Assembly: GCF_043951855.1 (NCBI RefSeq)
Contig: NZ_JBINJW010000005.1
Coordinates: 62,001 to 126,000, forward strand
DNA length: 64,000 bases
DNA from: Proteiniclasticum sp043951855
GTDB lineage: Bacteria; Bacillota; Clostridia; Clostridiales; Clostridiaceae
Reading direction: 5' to 3'
The notes under the pieces are model-generated. The model was not told the origin of the DNA. It made no database searches and was given only the letters and a program-made list of their open reading frames with translations. Shown piece after piece: positions 8,722-17,667 of this stretch. Within the stretch, counting starts at the first letter, position 1. Each line of letters starts with the position of its first letter. The position numbers and the translations under genes are program-made.

Positions 8722-9204
8722 TCATAAGTTGCGCGTGTAATGTATCACTTTCAGGATGAACTTTCTGGCATTGGAAAGGTCCCTGTGATTAGGGTGCCCT
8801 TCTGCGGATTTTCCGAGCATATGAAAAATCCTGTTTTTCGAGAAATCCGATGCAGTGAAGGAACCTTTGCAGGCGAAGCTTCCTACGGGGAGAGCACCTT
8901 TCTCTTTCAGGTGACGGAATAGTCTTTTGTTATAGAAAGTCATTCCGATGCCGCTGGTGGAGAAGACAAACACTTTCTTCTCCTTCAGTTCCAGATGCTC
9001 TAGGAGTCTATAGATCTGTGGAGAAAGGTCTTCTCTGTATACACCAGACCCGAACCCGATGAGATCATAGGAAGAGACGTCATAGTCCACGTCTTTCAGC
9101 TGCTTCGTGTTCTTGAATTCTCCCTTGATTTCGGAAGCCATGGCTTGTGCCACTTTCTCTGTATTTGTTCTGTAGTAGGAGCTGTAGAAGATAATTGATC
9201 TCAT
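8722..9204 (-). CDS. flavodoxin-family protein
   Basis: A 160-residue protein with the flavodoxin fold: FMN-phosphate loop near the N terminus (IIFYSSYYRTNTEKVA, in the place of the usual T/S-x-T-G-x-T), the YDLIGFGSGVY motif around residue 50 and the KVFVFSTSGIG strand-loop near residue 80. It resembles the small flavodoxins annotated as putative menaquinone-dependent protoporphyrinogen oxidase or nitroreductase partners. It is an electron carrier by family; its redox partner is not visible. It converges on the SWIM gene. ATG at 9204 follows AGGAGG. Confidence 0.82.
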   Translation of the reverse strand: MRSIIFYSSYYRTNTEKVAQAMASEIKGEFKNTKQLKDVDYDVSSYDLIGFGSGVYREDLSPQIYRLLEHLELKEKKVFVFSTSGIGMTFYNKRLFRHLKEKGALPVGSFACKGSFTASDFSKNRIFHMLGKSAEGHPNHRDLSNARKFILKVIHYTRNL

Positions 9205-9343
9205 TGGGTCCTCCTTGTCTTTTCGCTGATCGAAGTAGTGTTGATATATCCATTATAACGGACCAGAAGAGAGAATAAACGGGGTGATGAAAAAAACGAA
9301 TCCCTGTGGAAGAGACGCGGTGAGGATTCCTGGTGGAGAAATT

Positions 9344-9371
9344 CTGACAATTCAGTTATTATGTATATAAG
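9344..9371 (+). promoter_or_regulatory. putative promoter of mscS
   Basis: CTGACA at 9344-9349 and TATAAG at 9366-9371 with a 16-base spacer, 36 bases upstream of the mscS start. No other recognisable signal in the 200 bases between the flavodoxin and mscS genes. Confidence 0.4.
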
Positions 9372-9406
9372 GGCTGGTCACAGCAATTACGGAACTGGAG
9401 GAAACC

Positions 9407-10285
9407 ATGAGAGAGTTTTTTGATTCCATAAATCCACTATATGTCAGAGCGGGAGCATTCATTCTTGCGGCCATCATTCTTTATGTGTCTGCCAAGAGAA
9501 TTCTGAACCGGTTTTATGCCACGCTTCAGGAGCAGAACAAATGGTATTTCACGAAGAAAATCGTCATGAATACCATCTATCTTGTGATCTTTCTGATCTT
9601 CGTATTCACCTTCAGTGACAAATTTCAGGGTCTTTATACAACCTTAGGCCTTGCAGGAGCGGGGATCACCTTCGCGCTGCGTGAAGTCATTGTAAGCTTT
9701 GCCGGCTGGTTTGCCATTCTCTTCGGTGACTTCTTCAAGGTGGGCGACCGGGTGCTTCTCGGAGGGATCAAGGGGGATGTCATTGACCTGGGCATTCTTC
9801 GAACAACGCTGATGGAAATCGGAGACTGGGTGGACGGTGACCAGTACAACGGAAGAATAGTAAGGGTGGCCAACAGTTTCATCTTTACATCGCCAGTATA
9901 CAATTACTCAGCGAGCTTTCAGTTTGTATGGGATGAAATCCATATACCCATCCGATTCGGCAGTGACATCAGGCTTGCCAGAAGCATCATCAAAAAAATA
10001 TCAGATGAGGTCCTCGGAGATGTTTCCGTCAGCGCGAAGGACGCCTGGTTTGAAATGCGGAAGCACTTCAGGCTGGAAGATGCCACCCTTGAAAATCAGA
10101 TCTTTCTGACCTTTGATGACAACTGGGTCACCTTGTCCCTACGTTATGTGGTGGACATCAAAAAAAGAAGAGTCACAAAAGATGTGCTTTTCACCAGACT
10201 TCTGGAGGAGCTGGAACAGCATCACGGGGAGATTGAGCTTGCATCTCAGACCATTGAGATGGTGGATTATAATAAGAATCTATGA
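9407..10285 (+). CDS. MscS-type mechanosensitive ion channel
   Basis: A 292-residue membrane protein with three hydrophobic segments, then the MscS beta domain. The third segment (TTLGLAGAGITFALREVIVSFAGWFAILF) is the conserved pore-lining helix, followed by GDFFKVGDRVLLGGIKGDVIDLGILRTTL, which is the MscS consensus. A cytoplasmic alpha/beta domain completes it. MscS channels open under membrane tension and release osmolytes. Length is typical. ATG 9407 follows ACTGGAGG. The sugar acetyltransferase gene follows after 89 bases with no terminator between, so the two may be cotranscribed. Confidence 0.93.
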   Translation: MREFFDSINPLYVRAGAFILAAIILYVSAKRILNRFYATLQEQNKWYFTKKIVMNTIYLVIFLIFVFTFSDKFQGLYTTLGLAGAGITFALREVIVSFAGWFAILFGDFFKVGDRVLLGGIKGDVIDLGILRTTLMEIGDWVDGDQYNGRIVRVANSFIFTSPVYNYSASFQFVWDEIHIPIRFGSDIRLARSIIKKISDEVLGDVSVSAKDAWFEMRKHFRLEDATLENQIFLTFDDNWVTLSLRYVVDIKKRRVTKDVLFTRLLEELEQHHGEIELASQTIEMVDYNKNL

Positions 10286-10305
10286 TCAGGGAAGAGGGAA
10301 TAGAG

Positions 10306-10374
10306 ATGACTTGGCGTAATTCCATAGAGATACACATGGATTCTGATAAAAATATGGAAATTGAGGAGAATTAA
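10306..10374 (+). CDS. possible 22-codon small ORF upstream of maa
   Basis: An ATG at 10306 preceded by GAAGAGGG opens a 22-residue acidic peptide (MTWRNSIEIH, ending NMEIEEN) whose TAA is directly followed by the ATG of the acetyltransferase gene. The GAGGAG that serves the next gene lies in its last codons. It could be a coupled leader peptide or a chance frame; there is no family support. Confidence 0.25.
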   Translation: MTWRNSIEIHMDSDKNMEIEEN

Positions 10375-11025
10375 ATGGATCAGAAAGAAAGAATGCTGAA
10401 AGAGCTGCCTTATAAAGCCTGGATGGATGGACTGGAAGAGGAAAGGATGGTCTGCAGAGAAAAACTTTATGAATTTAATCATCTTCATCCGAGAGAGCAT
10501 CATAAGCTGCCGGAGATGATGAAGAACATTCTCGGGAAGACTGGAGAAACGGTGAACATACTGCCCCCCTTTCATTGTGATTACGGATATAACATAGAAG
10601 TGGGGGAAAATTTCTTTGCCAACTATAATTTTCTTGTGCTGGATGTGGCGAAAGTGAGCATCGGAAACAATGTGCAGGTGGCACCCAATGTGGCCATCTA
10701 CACAGCCGGGCATCCGCTTCATCCTGAAATGAGAAACACAGGCTATGAGTATGGCATATCCGTCACCATCGGTGATAATGTATGGATCGGTGGAAACACG
10801 GTGATTCTTCCTGGCGTCACCATCGGAGACAATGCAGTCATCGGAGCAGGAAGTGTAGTCGGAAAAGATGTGCCTGCCGATATGCTAGCAGTGGGAAATC
10901 CCCTGAGGATCATCAGAGAGATCACGGAAGAAGACAGGCCTTACTACTATAAAGAACGTGAATATGATCAGGAGTCCTGGCAGGAAATTCAGGACATGCT
11001 GAAGACAAAGGATGTAAGCGACTGA
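10375..11025 (+). CDS. maa: maltose/galactoside O-acetyltransferase family protein
   Basis: A 216-residue left-handed beta-helix acyltransferase. The N-terminal region resembles the Mac domain (residues about 5-55, with MLKELPYKAWMD and AxREKLYEFN-type helix), and the hexapeptide repeats run from about 75 to 185, including the catalytic region YTAGHPLHPEMRN with its conserved His and the end motif IGAGSVVGKDVPADMLAVGNP. The family transfers acetyl from acetyl-CoA to maltose, glucose or galactosides. The C-terminal tail of about 30 residues (DRPYYYKEREYD) is slightly longer than usual. Substrate is not assignable from sequence. Confidence 0.88.
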   Translation: MDQKERMLKELPYKAWMDGLEEERMVCREKLYEFNHLHPREHHKLPEMMKNILGKTGETVNILPPFHCDYGYNIEVGENFFANYNFLVLDVAKVSIGNNVQVAPNVAIYTAGHPLHPEMRNTGYEYGISVTIGDNVWIGGNTVILPGVTIGDNAVIGAGSVVGKDVPADMLAVGNPLRIIREITEEDRPYYYKEREYDQESWQEIQDMLKTKDVSD

Positions 11026-11154
11026 AAAGGCTGTTGGAATTTCCAGATGTTGACCGGGTTCTAGGGGAAGTACATAACATCTAAAATGCAGGGAGTAACT
11101 TGAATTATTGTATAAAAACAAGAGAAATGTCTGAAAAATATAGAAGGTGAAAGG

Positions 11155-11192
11155 ATACAGAAATCTTACTGAGTAAGTTTTCTGTATTTTTT
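11155..11192 (+). terminator. terminator between maa and dppB
   Basis: A 15-bp stem with one mismatch (arms 11155-11169 and 11173-11187, ATACAGAAA outer part), a 3-nt loop and a run of six T at 11187-11192. It lies 130 bases past the maa stop codon. Confidence 0.75.
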
Positions 11193-11360
11193 CATGTTGA
11201 ATATAGTCAATGATGAAAAGTTTTGAAAAACGAAGCAACTTTCTGAATCTTACAGGAAATGAGAAACATTGTCTTCAAATATGGCAATGCAGATTCAGAT
11301 GTAAACGGTATAATTTTCATTTCATGAAATTTCAGGCATACTGACATATTATTATCAAAA

Positions 11361-11375
11361 GTGTAAACGTTATCC
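11361..11375 (+). promoter_or_regulatory. cre-like box upstream of the dpp promoter
   Basis: GTGTAAACGTTATCC matches the cre core TG-N-AA-N-CG-N-W-N-N-C; only the two outer W positions differ. It lies about 27 bases upstream of the -35 element, a place where CcpA can act as activator or weak repressor. CcpA itself is not in the window. Confidence 0.35.
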
Positions 11376-11401
11376 GTTATTAGTATGAAAGGTTAAATAT
11401 A

Positions 11402-11430
11402 TTGACAGTAAATTAATAAAATGATAATAT
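11402..11430 (+). promoter_or_regulatory. promoter of the dpp-ggt operon
   Basis: Consensus -35 TTGACA (11402-11407), 17-base spacer, -10 TAATAT (11425-11430; an overlapping GATAAT at 11423 is the alternative). It is the only strong promoter before dppB. Confidence 0.65.
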
Positions 11431-11605
11431 TCATACAATTATTTAAACGAACAATGAATTTCTGTCATAAGAATTTATCGGGAAATAAATATGAATAAAC
11501 AGCTGATTCTAAAGAAATATGAATATAAGAAGAAGCTGCAAGCACAAATGTTATATCGAGAAAAGGGTATTATTGTTCGTTATTATATGCGAGAGGGATG
11601 GTTCA

Positions 11606-12547
11606 ATGGGGAAGTATGTGCTGAAAAGATTATTACAAATGATTCTGCTGCTGCTGGGGATCACATTCATTGTGTTCACAAGTCTCTACCTTGCACCGGG
11701 TGATCCTGCAGAACTGGTTGCTGGAGTGAATGCGACCGCGGATGACGTAGAGAGAATCAGGATATACCTGGGGCTGGATAAACCGTTTCTGATTCAATAC
11801 TGGAATTATCTCTCCCTTCTGCTTCAGGGAGATTTAGGGACTTCCATCACCACAAGACAGCCGATCATAGATGAAATCGCTGTAAGGCTTCCTTACACCT
11901 TGAATCTGGCAGTTGCAGCAATTCTTCTTGCTACCTTCATTGGAATTCCCATAGGAATCTATGCGGCGGTGAGAAAGGACAGCTGGGTGGACCAGCTTCT
12001 AACCACTACCTCGCTGGCGGGGATTTCCATTCCGAATTTCTGGCTCGGGAGTATGCTGATTCTTTTGTTCTCGGTGAAGCTCGGATGGTTTTCCACAGGA
12101 GGCATGACGGACTTCTTCTGGACGGCGGAAGGGTTCAAGCAGGCAGTTCTACCTGCTTCAGCTTTAGGGATGGCAGTAGCGGCACAGTTCATGAGAATCG
12201 GAAGAAACTCGATGATCAGTGTCCTCCAATCTGACTATATAAGAACTGCCAAAGCAAAGGGGCTTAAGAGCAATCGGATTGTCATCATACATGGCCTGAG
12301 AAATGCGATGATTCCGATTCTGACCGTTTTTGGAACCAGTTTCGGCGGACTCCTGGGAGGGGCCATTGTTACTGAAAAAGTATTTGTGATCAATGGGGTT
12401 GGAACCTATCTTCTCAATTCCATTAATGCAAGAAACTATCCTGCAGTACAGAGTACGGTGCTTGTCATTGCAGCATTGTTTGTGGTTGTGAATCTTGTCG
12501 TGGATCTTCTATATGTAGTGGTGGATCCAAGAATCAGTTATGAGTAG
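11606..12547 (+). CDS. dppB: peptide ABC transporter permease DppB/OppB
   Basis: A 313-residue permease with six membrane spans. The N terminus (KYVLKRLLQMILLLLGITFIVF) and the LAPGDPAEL motif are typical of DppB, and the EAA loop for ATPase contact is present (YIRTAKAKGLKSNRIVIIHGLRNAMIPI). The start is ATG 11606, served by GAGAGGG at 11591-11597; an upstream in-frame extension to 11519 is not protein-like. First gene of a long operon (dppBCADF-ggt-CHR pair-DUF1028). Together with DppC it forms the membrane channel for di/oligopeptides or related substrates such as gamma-glutamyl peptides. Confidence 0.93.
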   Translation: MGKYVLKRLLQMILLLLGITFIVFTSLYLAPGDPAELVAGVNATADDVERIRIYLGLDKPFLIQYWNYLSLLLQGDLGTSITTRQPIIDEIAVRLPYTLNLAVAAILLATFIGIPIGIYAAVRKDSWVDQLLTTTSLAGISIPNFWLGSMLILLFSVKLGWFSTGGMTDFFWTAEGFKQAVLPASALGMAVAAQFMRIGRNSMISVLQSDYIRTAKAKGLKSNRIVIIHGLRNAMIPILTVFGTSFGGLLGGAIVTEKVFVINGVGTYLLNSINARNYPAVQSTVLVIAALFVVVNLVVDLLYVVVDPRISYE

Positions 12548-12559
12548 GGGGGTGGATTG

Positions 12560-13429
12560 ATGGAAAACAGACGAGGAATAAAAGCGGCTTTTAAAAAGCT
12601 GATCAAGAATCCCACAGCCACATTGGCACTGATTCTTATCGTTATCGTGGTTCTTATGGTTGTACTGGCGCCTGTGCTTACATCCTATGGACCAGAGGAC
12701 CAGGCTGTGAAGGAAAGATTATTACCAGGTTTCTGGGATAAGGAGAATTCCATGGGAAGACTCCTCGGTACGGATCATCTAGGCAGAGATACTTTCTCAA
12801 GACTGCTTTATGGGGGAAGAATCACTCTGATTGTCGCATTGGCGGCAACGGCTCTTGGACTTACGGCAGGTGTACTGCTTGGCGTATTGGCGGGGTACTT
12901 CCCTAAACTGGACAATCCCATCATGAGACTGATGGATGTGCTCTTCACTTTTCCGGGAATTCTCCTTGCGATGCTGATTGTGGCAATGCTTGGCGTATCA
13001 ACCCTGAATGCGACCATAGCCATTTCGATCTGGTCCATACCATCCTTTGCAAGAATGGTGAGGTCAAAGGTTCTATCTGTGAAGCAGGAGGAATTCATAG
13101 TTGCAACCAGAACGCTGGGGGCCAATGATTTCAGAATCATTCTGTACCATATCTTGCCTAACATCATGGGCACCATCATTGTCATTGCTACCATGAGACT
13201 TGCCTCATCCATCATGTCCATTGCCACACTCAGCTTCCTGGGACTAGGCACTCCACCACCGGCACCGGAATGGGGTGGAATGATCGCTACAGCAAAAGAA
13301 TATATGTGGGATCGGCCGAGTCTCATCATCATACCAGGAATTGTAGTCATGATTCTGGTCATCAGTTTCAACGTACTTGGAGATAAGTTAACGGATCTTT
13401 TTGATCCTTCACTAAAAGAAAACGCTTAG
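12560..13429 (+). CDS. dppC: peptide ABC transporter permease DppC/OppC
   Basis: A 289-residue permease with the N-terminal OppC domain (KLIKNPTATLALILIV) and the GTDHLGRDTFSRLLYGGRITL motif that defines the family, then an EAA loop (EFIVATRTLGANDFRIILYHILPNI) and the SFLGLGTPPPAPEWG motif. The ribosome binding site is unusually G-rich: GGGGGGTGG from 12547, 8 bases before ATG 12560. This run of six G is the exact complement of the C6 loops of the candidate small RNA at 51066-51222. Partner of DppB. Confidence 0.93.
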   Translation: MENRRGIKAAFKKLIKNPTATLALILIVIVVLMVVLAPVLTSYGPEDQAVKERLLPGFWDKENSMGRLLGTDHLGRDTFSRLLYGGRITLIVALAATALGLTAGVLLGVLAGYFPKLDNPIMRLMDVLFTFPGILLAMLIVAMLGVSTLNATIAISIWSIPSFARMVRSKVLSVKQEEFIVATRTLGANDFRIILYHILPNIMGTIIVIATMRLASSIMSIATLSFLGLGTPPPAPEWGGMIATAKEYMWDRPSLIIIPGIVVMILVISFNVLGDKLTDLFDPSLKENA

Positions 13430-13441
13430 GAGGAAATTATT

Positions 13442-15025
13442 ATGAAAAAAACAAGAATCGCCATGGTCCTTGCCCTCAGTGCAGTATTATTTGCAGGCTG
13501 CGCCAGTGGAGTCAAAAACGAAGCACCGGAAGCATCGGGGGATAATCCCGGGGCGGAAGCGCCTGCCGTGTCAGCTGACGAGCCTTTCAATATTATCCTG
13601 AATGCACAGCCTACAGGATTCAATCCTTTGACTACAAATGATTCCATGTCTTCCGATATCAATATACAGATTTATGATACCCTTTATAACAGAACACAGG
13701 ACGGAACAAGCTATGAACCGAATCTTGCGCTGGATTTCCCTGAAAGCAGTGAGGATGGACTTTCTGCTACGATCAAGCTGCGTGAGGATGTTTCATTCTC
13801 AAATGGTGAAAAATTCAATGCGGAAACAGTGAAATTCACCATAGAAAGAATCAAGGACAAAGAATACGGTTCAGCGAGAGCTTCCATCGCAGCCTCTGTC
13901 GAATCGGTGGAAGTCATCGGAGAATATGAGGTGAAACTCAATCTGAGCTATCCTGATGGTGTGCTTGTGGCGAAATTCGCACATATGAACAGTGCGATGA
14001 TTTCTCCAAACTCTGATGGTGTCGCACTTATGACGGAGCCTGTCGGAACAGGACCCTATGTCATGACCGAAGCTGTTGCGGGCAGTGAGTATGTGCTGGA
14101 ATACAATGAAAACTACTGGGGCGAAGAGCCGGACATCAAGAAAGTCGTGTTCACAGTTGTAGCAGAAGCCTCTACTGCAATTTCCAGACTGGAAACAGCC
14201 GAAGCGGACTTCATGCCTGTAGTACCGCTGACCAACGTGAACAGAGTGAAAAACATACCTGGTGTCAATTTTGTCACCTCTCCGAGCTCACAGATCACTT
14301 ATCTTGGACTAAGAACAGACACAGCCAAGAACCCTGAGCTGATGAGTAATGAGAAGGTAAGACAGGCCATGCTCATGGCAATCGATAGAGCATCCTATGT
14401 TGAAACCTTAGAAGGAAATGCGCTTGGAACCAATTCCATTCTTCCATCCACTGTTTTCGGATATAAGGAAGAAGCGGAGAATTACGGATATGGCTTTGAT
14501 CTGGAAGCCGCAAAGAAAGCCGTAGCAGAAGCAGGTGTCGAGGATGAACCTGTGGTCATACTGACTTCAACTGTCCAGGCGACCCAGACCGTAGCTGAAT
14601 ACATTCAGGCATCCTTGAAGGAAGCCGGATTCAACAACGTGGAGCTTCTGCCACAGGAATTTGCAACTTACCTTGATACTGCAAAACAGCCAAACGCTTT
14701 TGACCTTGTAGTTCTGACTTGGGCAAACGTAACTGGTGATGGAACAGAATTCTTTGATCCGAACCTTCATTCAGTGAATTCCTCACAGCGTGTTCAGTAC
14801 AAGAATGATGCTTTTGATCAGTTTGTCAATGAAAGCAGAGAAACCATGGATATGGATGTGCGTCTTGATAAACTGGATGCTGCAAATAAGCAGGCACTTA
14901 CGGATGCTGTAGTGGTTCCACTGTATAATCCATTCAACACTTTTGCCTTCTCAGAGAAGTATGAGAATGTGAGCATTCTGCCTGGAACCTACTTCAAGGT
15001 GCAGACATTCAAACTGGCGGAGTAA
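13442..15025 (+). CDS. dppA: peptide ABC transporter substrate-binding lipoprotein (SBP family 5)
   Basis: A 527-residue extracellular receptor. Signal peptide with lipobox LFAGC (Cys20), an acidic linker, then the SBP_bac_5 domain. Family marks include the N-terminal ILNAQPTGFNPLTTNDSMSSD segment, PVGTGPYVMTEA, NENYWGEEPDIKKVVFTVV and the QAMLMAIDRASYVE motif. It binds peptides or other substrates at the cell surface and delivers them to DppBC. Located between permease and ATPase genes with a GGAGG ribosome binding site. The exact ligand is unknown; the ggt gene downstream points to gamma-glutamyl compounds such as glutathione or gamma-Glu peptides. Confidence 0.94.
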   Translation: MKKTRIAMVLALSAVLFAGCASGVKNEAPEASGDNPGAEAPAVSADEPFNIILNAQPTGFNPLTTNDSMSSDINIQIYDTLYNRTQDGTSYEPNLALDFPESSEDGLSATIKLREDVSFSNGEKFNAETVKFTIERIKDKEYGSARASIAASVESVEVIGEYEVKLNLSYPDGVLVAKFAHMNSAMISPNSDGVALMTEPVGTGPYVMTEAVAGSEYVLEYNENYWGEEPDIKKVVFTVVAEASTAISRLETAEADFMPVVPLTNVNRVKNIPGVNFVTSPSSQITYLGLRTDTAKNPELMSNEKVRQAMLMAIDRASYVETLEGNALGTNSILPSTVFGYKEEAENYGYGFDLEAAKKAVAEAGVEDEPVVILTSTVQATQTVAEYIQASLKEAGFNNVELLPQEFATYLDTAKQPNAFDLVVLTWANVTGDGTEFFDPNLHSVNSSQRVQYKNDAFDQFVNESRETMDMDVRLDKLDAANKQALTDAVVVPLYNPFNTFAFSEKYENVSILPGTYFKVQTFKLAE

Positions 15026-15055
15026 TGAAAAATTCAAATGAAAAGGTGGGGTAAT

Positions 15056-16036
15056 ATGGGAAAAGTATTAGATGTCAAGGGATTGACCACCACGTTCACC
15101 ATCGGGAAAAAAGATTATGAAGTGATTCATAATCTTTCTTTCCATATCGATAAAAATGAGACCTTATGCATAGTAGGAGAATCAGGATGCGGTAAAAGTG
15201 TTACAACGCTTTGTCTGATGGACCTTCTCCCGGAAAATGGTCAGGTGACTGGTGGTGAAATGGTTCTGAATGGGAAGAACCTTGGTTTGATGACGGCGAA
15301 AGAGAGAAGACTCTCACGGGGCAGCAAGATGGGTATGATTTTTCAGGAACCGATGACGGCACTGAATCCTCTTCTGACCGTGGGATTTCAGATCATAGAA
15401 AACATAAGACAACATGACAGAAAAATCAGCAAGAGTGAAGCGAAAAGGCTTGCGGTGGAGGCGCTACGAAAGGTGGATATTCCAGAGCCTGAAAGCCGCA
15501 TGAAGCAATATCCCTTTCAGCTCTCTGGGGGTCTTCGCCAGCGTGTGATGATCGCCATGACTCTCGCAGCAAAACCGATTCTTCTCATTGCAGACGAACC
15601 GACCACTGCACTGGATGTGACCATTCAGAAACAGGTTCTGAAACTGATGAACACGCTGAAGCGTGAAATGGATGCAGGCATCCTTTTCATCACACATGAT
15701 TTAGGTGTAGTGGGAGAGATAGCTGATCGCGTAGTAGTGTTGTATTCAGGAGACAAAGTGGAAGAAGGGAAGACGGAAGAAATATTCAGCCGTCCGCTTC
15801 ACCCCTATACACAGGGACTGTTCAAGGCGTATCCGCAGATCGATGCGGAAGATTTTGAACTGAAGCCCATTGACGGCTCGATACCGCTTCTGACAGAACC
15901 CGTGTCAGGCTGCAGGTTTCATCCCCGCTGCCCTTATGCTACGGAGAAGTGCGCCCGCCAGCAGCCGAAACAGGTGGAACCCTATGAAGGGCACTTTGTA
16001 GCCTGTTTCAAAGTGGAAGAGGAGTTTGGCTTATGA
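15056..16036 (+). CDS. dppD: peptide ABC transporter ATPase DppD/OppD
   Basis: A 326-residue ATPase. Walker A GESGCGKS, Q loop MIFQEPMTALNPLLTV, signature QLSGGLRQRVMIAM, Walker B ILLIADEPTTALD, switch His in FITHDLGVVGEIAD, and the C-terminal oligopeptide-transporter motif GCRFHPRCPYATEKC, whose cysteines belong to an Fe-S-type site in some homologues. Start is ATG 15056 after AAGGTGGGG; an in-frame ATG at 15038 lies before that site. It overlaps the dppF start by four bases. The signature has Leu-Arg in place of the usual Gln-Xaa (SGGLRQR), a common DppD variant. Confidence 0.94.
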   Translation: MGKVLDVKGLTTTFTIGKKDYEVIHNLSFHIDKNETLCIVGESGCGKSVTTLCLMDLLPENGQVTGGEMVLNGKNLGLMTAKERRLSRGSKMGMIFQEPMTALNPLLTVGFQIIENIRQHDRKISKSEAKRLAVEALRKVDIPEPESRMKQYPFQLSGGLRQRVMIAMTLAAKPILLIADEPTTALDVTIQKQVLKLMNTLKREMDAGILFITHDLGVVGEIADRVVVLYSGDKVEEGKTEEIFSRPLHPYTQGLFKAYPQIDAEDFELKPIDGSIPLLTEPVSGCRFHPRCPYATEKCARQQPKQVEPYEGHFVACFKVEEEFGL

Positions 16037-17634
16037 ATGAGAAAACACCGTTAATAGAAGTAAGAAAAGTGAAAAAGTACTTCAAAGTGAATAGACGCCA
16101 GCAGCTCAAAGCCCTGGATGACATCAGTTTCGTGCTGAACAAGGGTGACCGGTTTGCTGTGGTGGGAGAATCCGGATGTGGGAAGTCAACACTTGGTAAA
16201 GTCCTTTTGAGACTTCATGATGCATCATCAGGAGCCATGATCTATCATGGGAAGACGCTGTCTGATCTCAACCCTTCCTATATCATGAAAGAAGTGAAAA
16301 AACTGCCCGAATATCAGAAGAAGGCATCCCTGTATTATCAGGAGTCTCTGAAGCATGAGGAGAAACTTCATGCACTTTCGCATCAGCTGGAGGAAACTGA
16401 TCCAGAAGGAAGCGAAAAAGAATCGAAGAAGCATTCTCAGCTGGAAAAGAAAATACTGAAGCTTGAATACGATATGAAAGAGGCCAGAAAGAATTCATCG
16501 AGACAGCTCAGAGAGGGGGCGAAAATCTGCGGTTCACTGATCCTTGTTAAGGAAATCGATGAAATCAGCAGGCTCTATGAAAAAGCGGCAAGAAATCTGG
16601 AAAAGGTCTTTCTGCTGAAGCAGGAGCTGAAAAAAGAGCAGGAAGCGAGTCTGGGGATGCCCGAAGGAGAAGCGCTTAGCGCATCCAAGGAGAAAATGAA
16701 GGACCTGATGGGCAGAATCACGGAAGCCAAAGCGGAAGGAAACGGATTTCTTGCGGAAGCGGAAAGCTATAAAGGCAAGAACATTCTGCCCATCCATGAA
16801 CGTGCCCAGTTTGAGCATTATCTGGACAGACTGGAACGACATAAGATTGACAGCATAGACCTGACGAAGCTCACATCAAAGGAAATGAGAATGCAGAGAA
16901 AGGACATGCAGATGATTTTCCAGGATCCCGCTGCGTCTCTGGATCCCCGAATGACCATCGGGAAGATCATAGAAGAAGGACTTCTGATTCATACGGATTA
17001 CAATGCGGCTCAGAGAAAAAAAGTGGCACTGGACCTCATTGAGAAAGTGGGACTTAAATCTGCACATTATGACAGCTATCCCAACACCATCTCAGGTGGT
17101 CAGAAACAGAGAGTCGGCATTGCAAAAGCTCTGGCGCTGAATCCGGATTTTCTCATTCTTGATGAATCCGTTTCTGCTCTGGATGTTTCAGTCCAAGCCC
17201 AGATTCTGAAACTGCTCACTGACCTTCATGAGGAACTGGATCTGACGTATCTCTTCATCACCCATGACCTGGGTGTCGTGAAGCATTTCTGCGATCGGCT
17301 TATGGTGATGTATCTCGGATACAATTTCGAGTACGGCAGTGCGGCGAAAATCTTTGAAAAGCCGATGCACCCGTATACCCAATCCCTGCTTGCTTCTGTT
17401 CCAAGGCTCAGAACCAGGGAGGAGGAAAAGGAAGAGGATGTGATCAGAGGAGAAATCCCAAGTCCAATCAATGCTCCATCCGGATGCCCTTTCAACACAC
17501 GATGTCCTCATGTCATGGAAGTATGCAGAAAGGTGAAACCGAAACTTATTCTGCTGGAGGAAGATCATTCAGTAGCCTGTCATCTGTTCAGCGGACAGGA
17601 GAATGAATTCAGCAGGAAGACCATAGATATGTGA
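16033..17634 (+). CDS. dppF: peptide ABC transporter ATPase DppF/OppF with a ~195-residue insertion
   Basis: A 533-residue ATPase, about 200 residues longer than usual DppF. Walker A GESGCGKST is at residues 45-53, but the Q loop (MQMIFQDPAASLDPRMTI) only at about 292; the normal distance is roughly 45-50 residues. The extra part, about residues 79-273, is very rich in Lys, Glu and Ala and looks like long helical coiled coils. After it the canonical order resumes: DLTKLTSKEMRMQRKDMQ, signature TISGGQKQRVGIAKAL, Walker B FLILDESVSALD, FITHDLGVVKHF and C-terminal GCPFNTRCPHVMEVC. The insert sits in the beta-strand region next to the catalytic core and could dock a partner. Reading frame is intact, so it is not a frameshift fusion. 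Confidence 0.92.
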   Translation: MNEKTPLIEVRKVKKYFKVNRRQQLKALDDISFVLNKGDRFAVVGESGCGKSTLGKVLLRLHDASSGAMIYHGKTLSDLNPSYIMKEVKKLPEYQKKASLYYQESLKHEEKLHALSHQLEETDPEGSEKESKKHSQLEKKILKLEYDMKEARKNSSRQLREGAKICGSLILVKEIDEISRLYEKAARNLEKVFLLKQELKKEQEASLGMPEGEALSASKEKMKDLMGRITEAKAEGNGFLAEAESYKGKNILPIHERAQFEHYLDRLERHKIDSIDLTKLTSKEMRMQRKDMQMIFQDPAASLDPRMTIGKIIEEGLLIHTDYNAAQRKKVALDLIEKVGLKSAHYDSYPNTISGGQKQRVGIAKALALNPDFLILDESVSALDVSVQAQILKLLTDLHEELDLTYLFITHDLGVVKHFCDRLMVMYLGYNFEYGSAAKIFEKPMHPYTQSLLASVPRLRTREEEKEEDVIRGEIPSPINAPSGCPFNTRCPHVMEVCRKVKPKLILLEEDHSVACHLFSGQENEFSRKTIDM

Positions 17635-17667
17635 GATGAATAATTTACCTGTACAAGGAGGAAATAC

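Larger units (their letters stand above)
11026..11605 (+). other. 580-bp intergenic region upstream of the peptide importer operon
   Basis: No convincing gene. It holds a terminator hairpin (11155-11192), two TGTAAACG-containing sequences 62 bases apart (11300 and 11362, the second close to a CcpA cre box) and a good promoter at 11402-11430. The roughly 175 bases between promoter and dppB could be an untranslated leader. A-T content is clearly higher than in the flanking genes. Confidence 0.6.

Noticed and set aside
11491..11703. 70-codon frame at the start of dppB
   Set aside because: Overlaps dppB in another frame, has no ribosome binding site of its own and no protein-like pattern.
12808..13371. 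Met-rich antisense frame over dppC
   Set aside because: Shadow of a membrane-protein gene; many Met codons are the complement of CAT/CAT-type codons.
16033..17634. Idea that the long DppF arose from a frameshift or gene fusion
   Set aside because: All ABC motifs occur once, in order and in one frame; the extra segment has no second ATPase or known domain.
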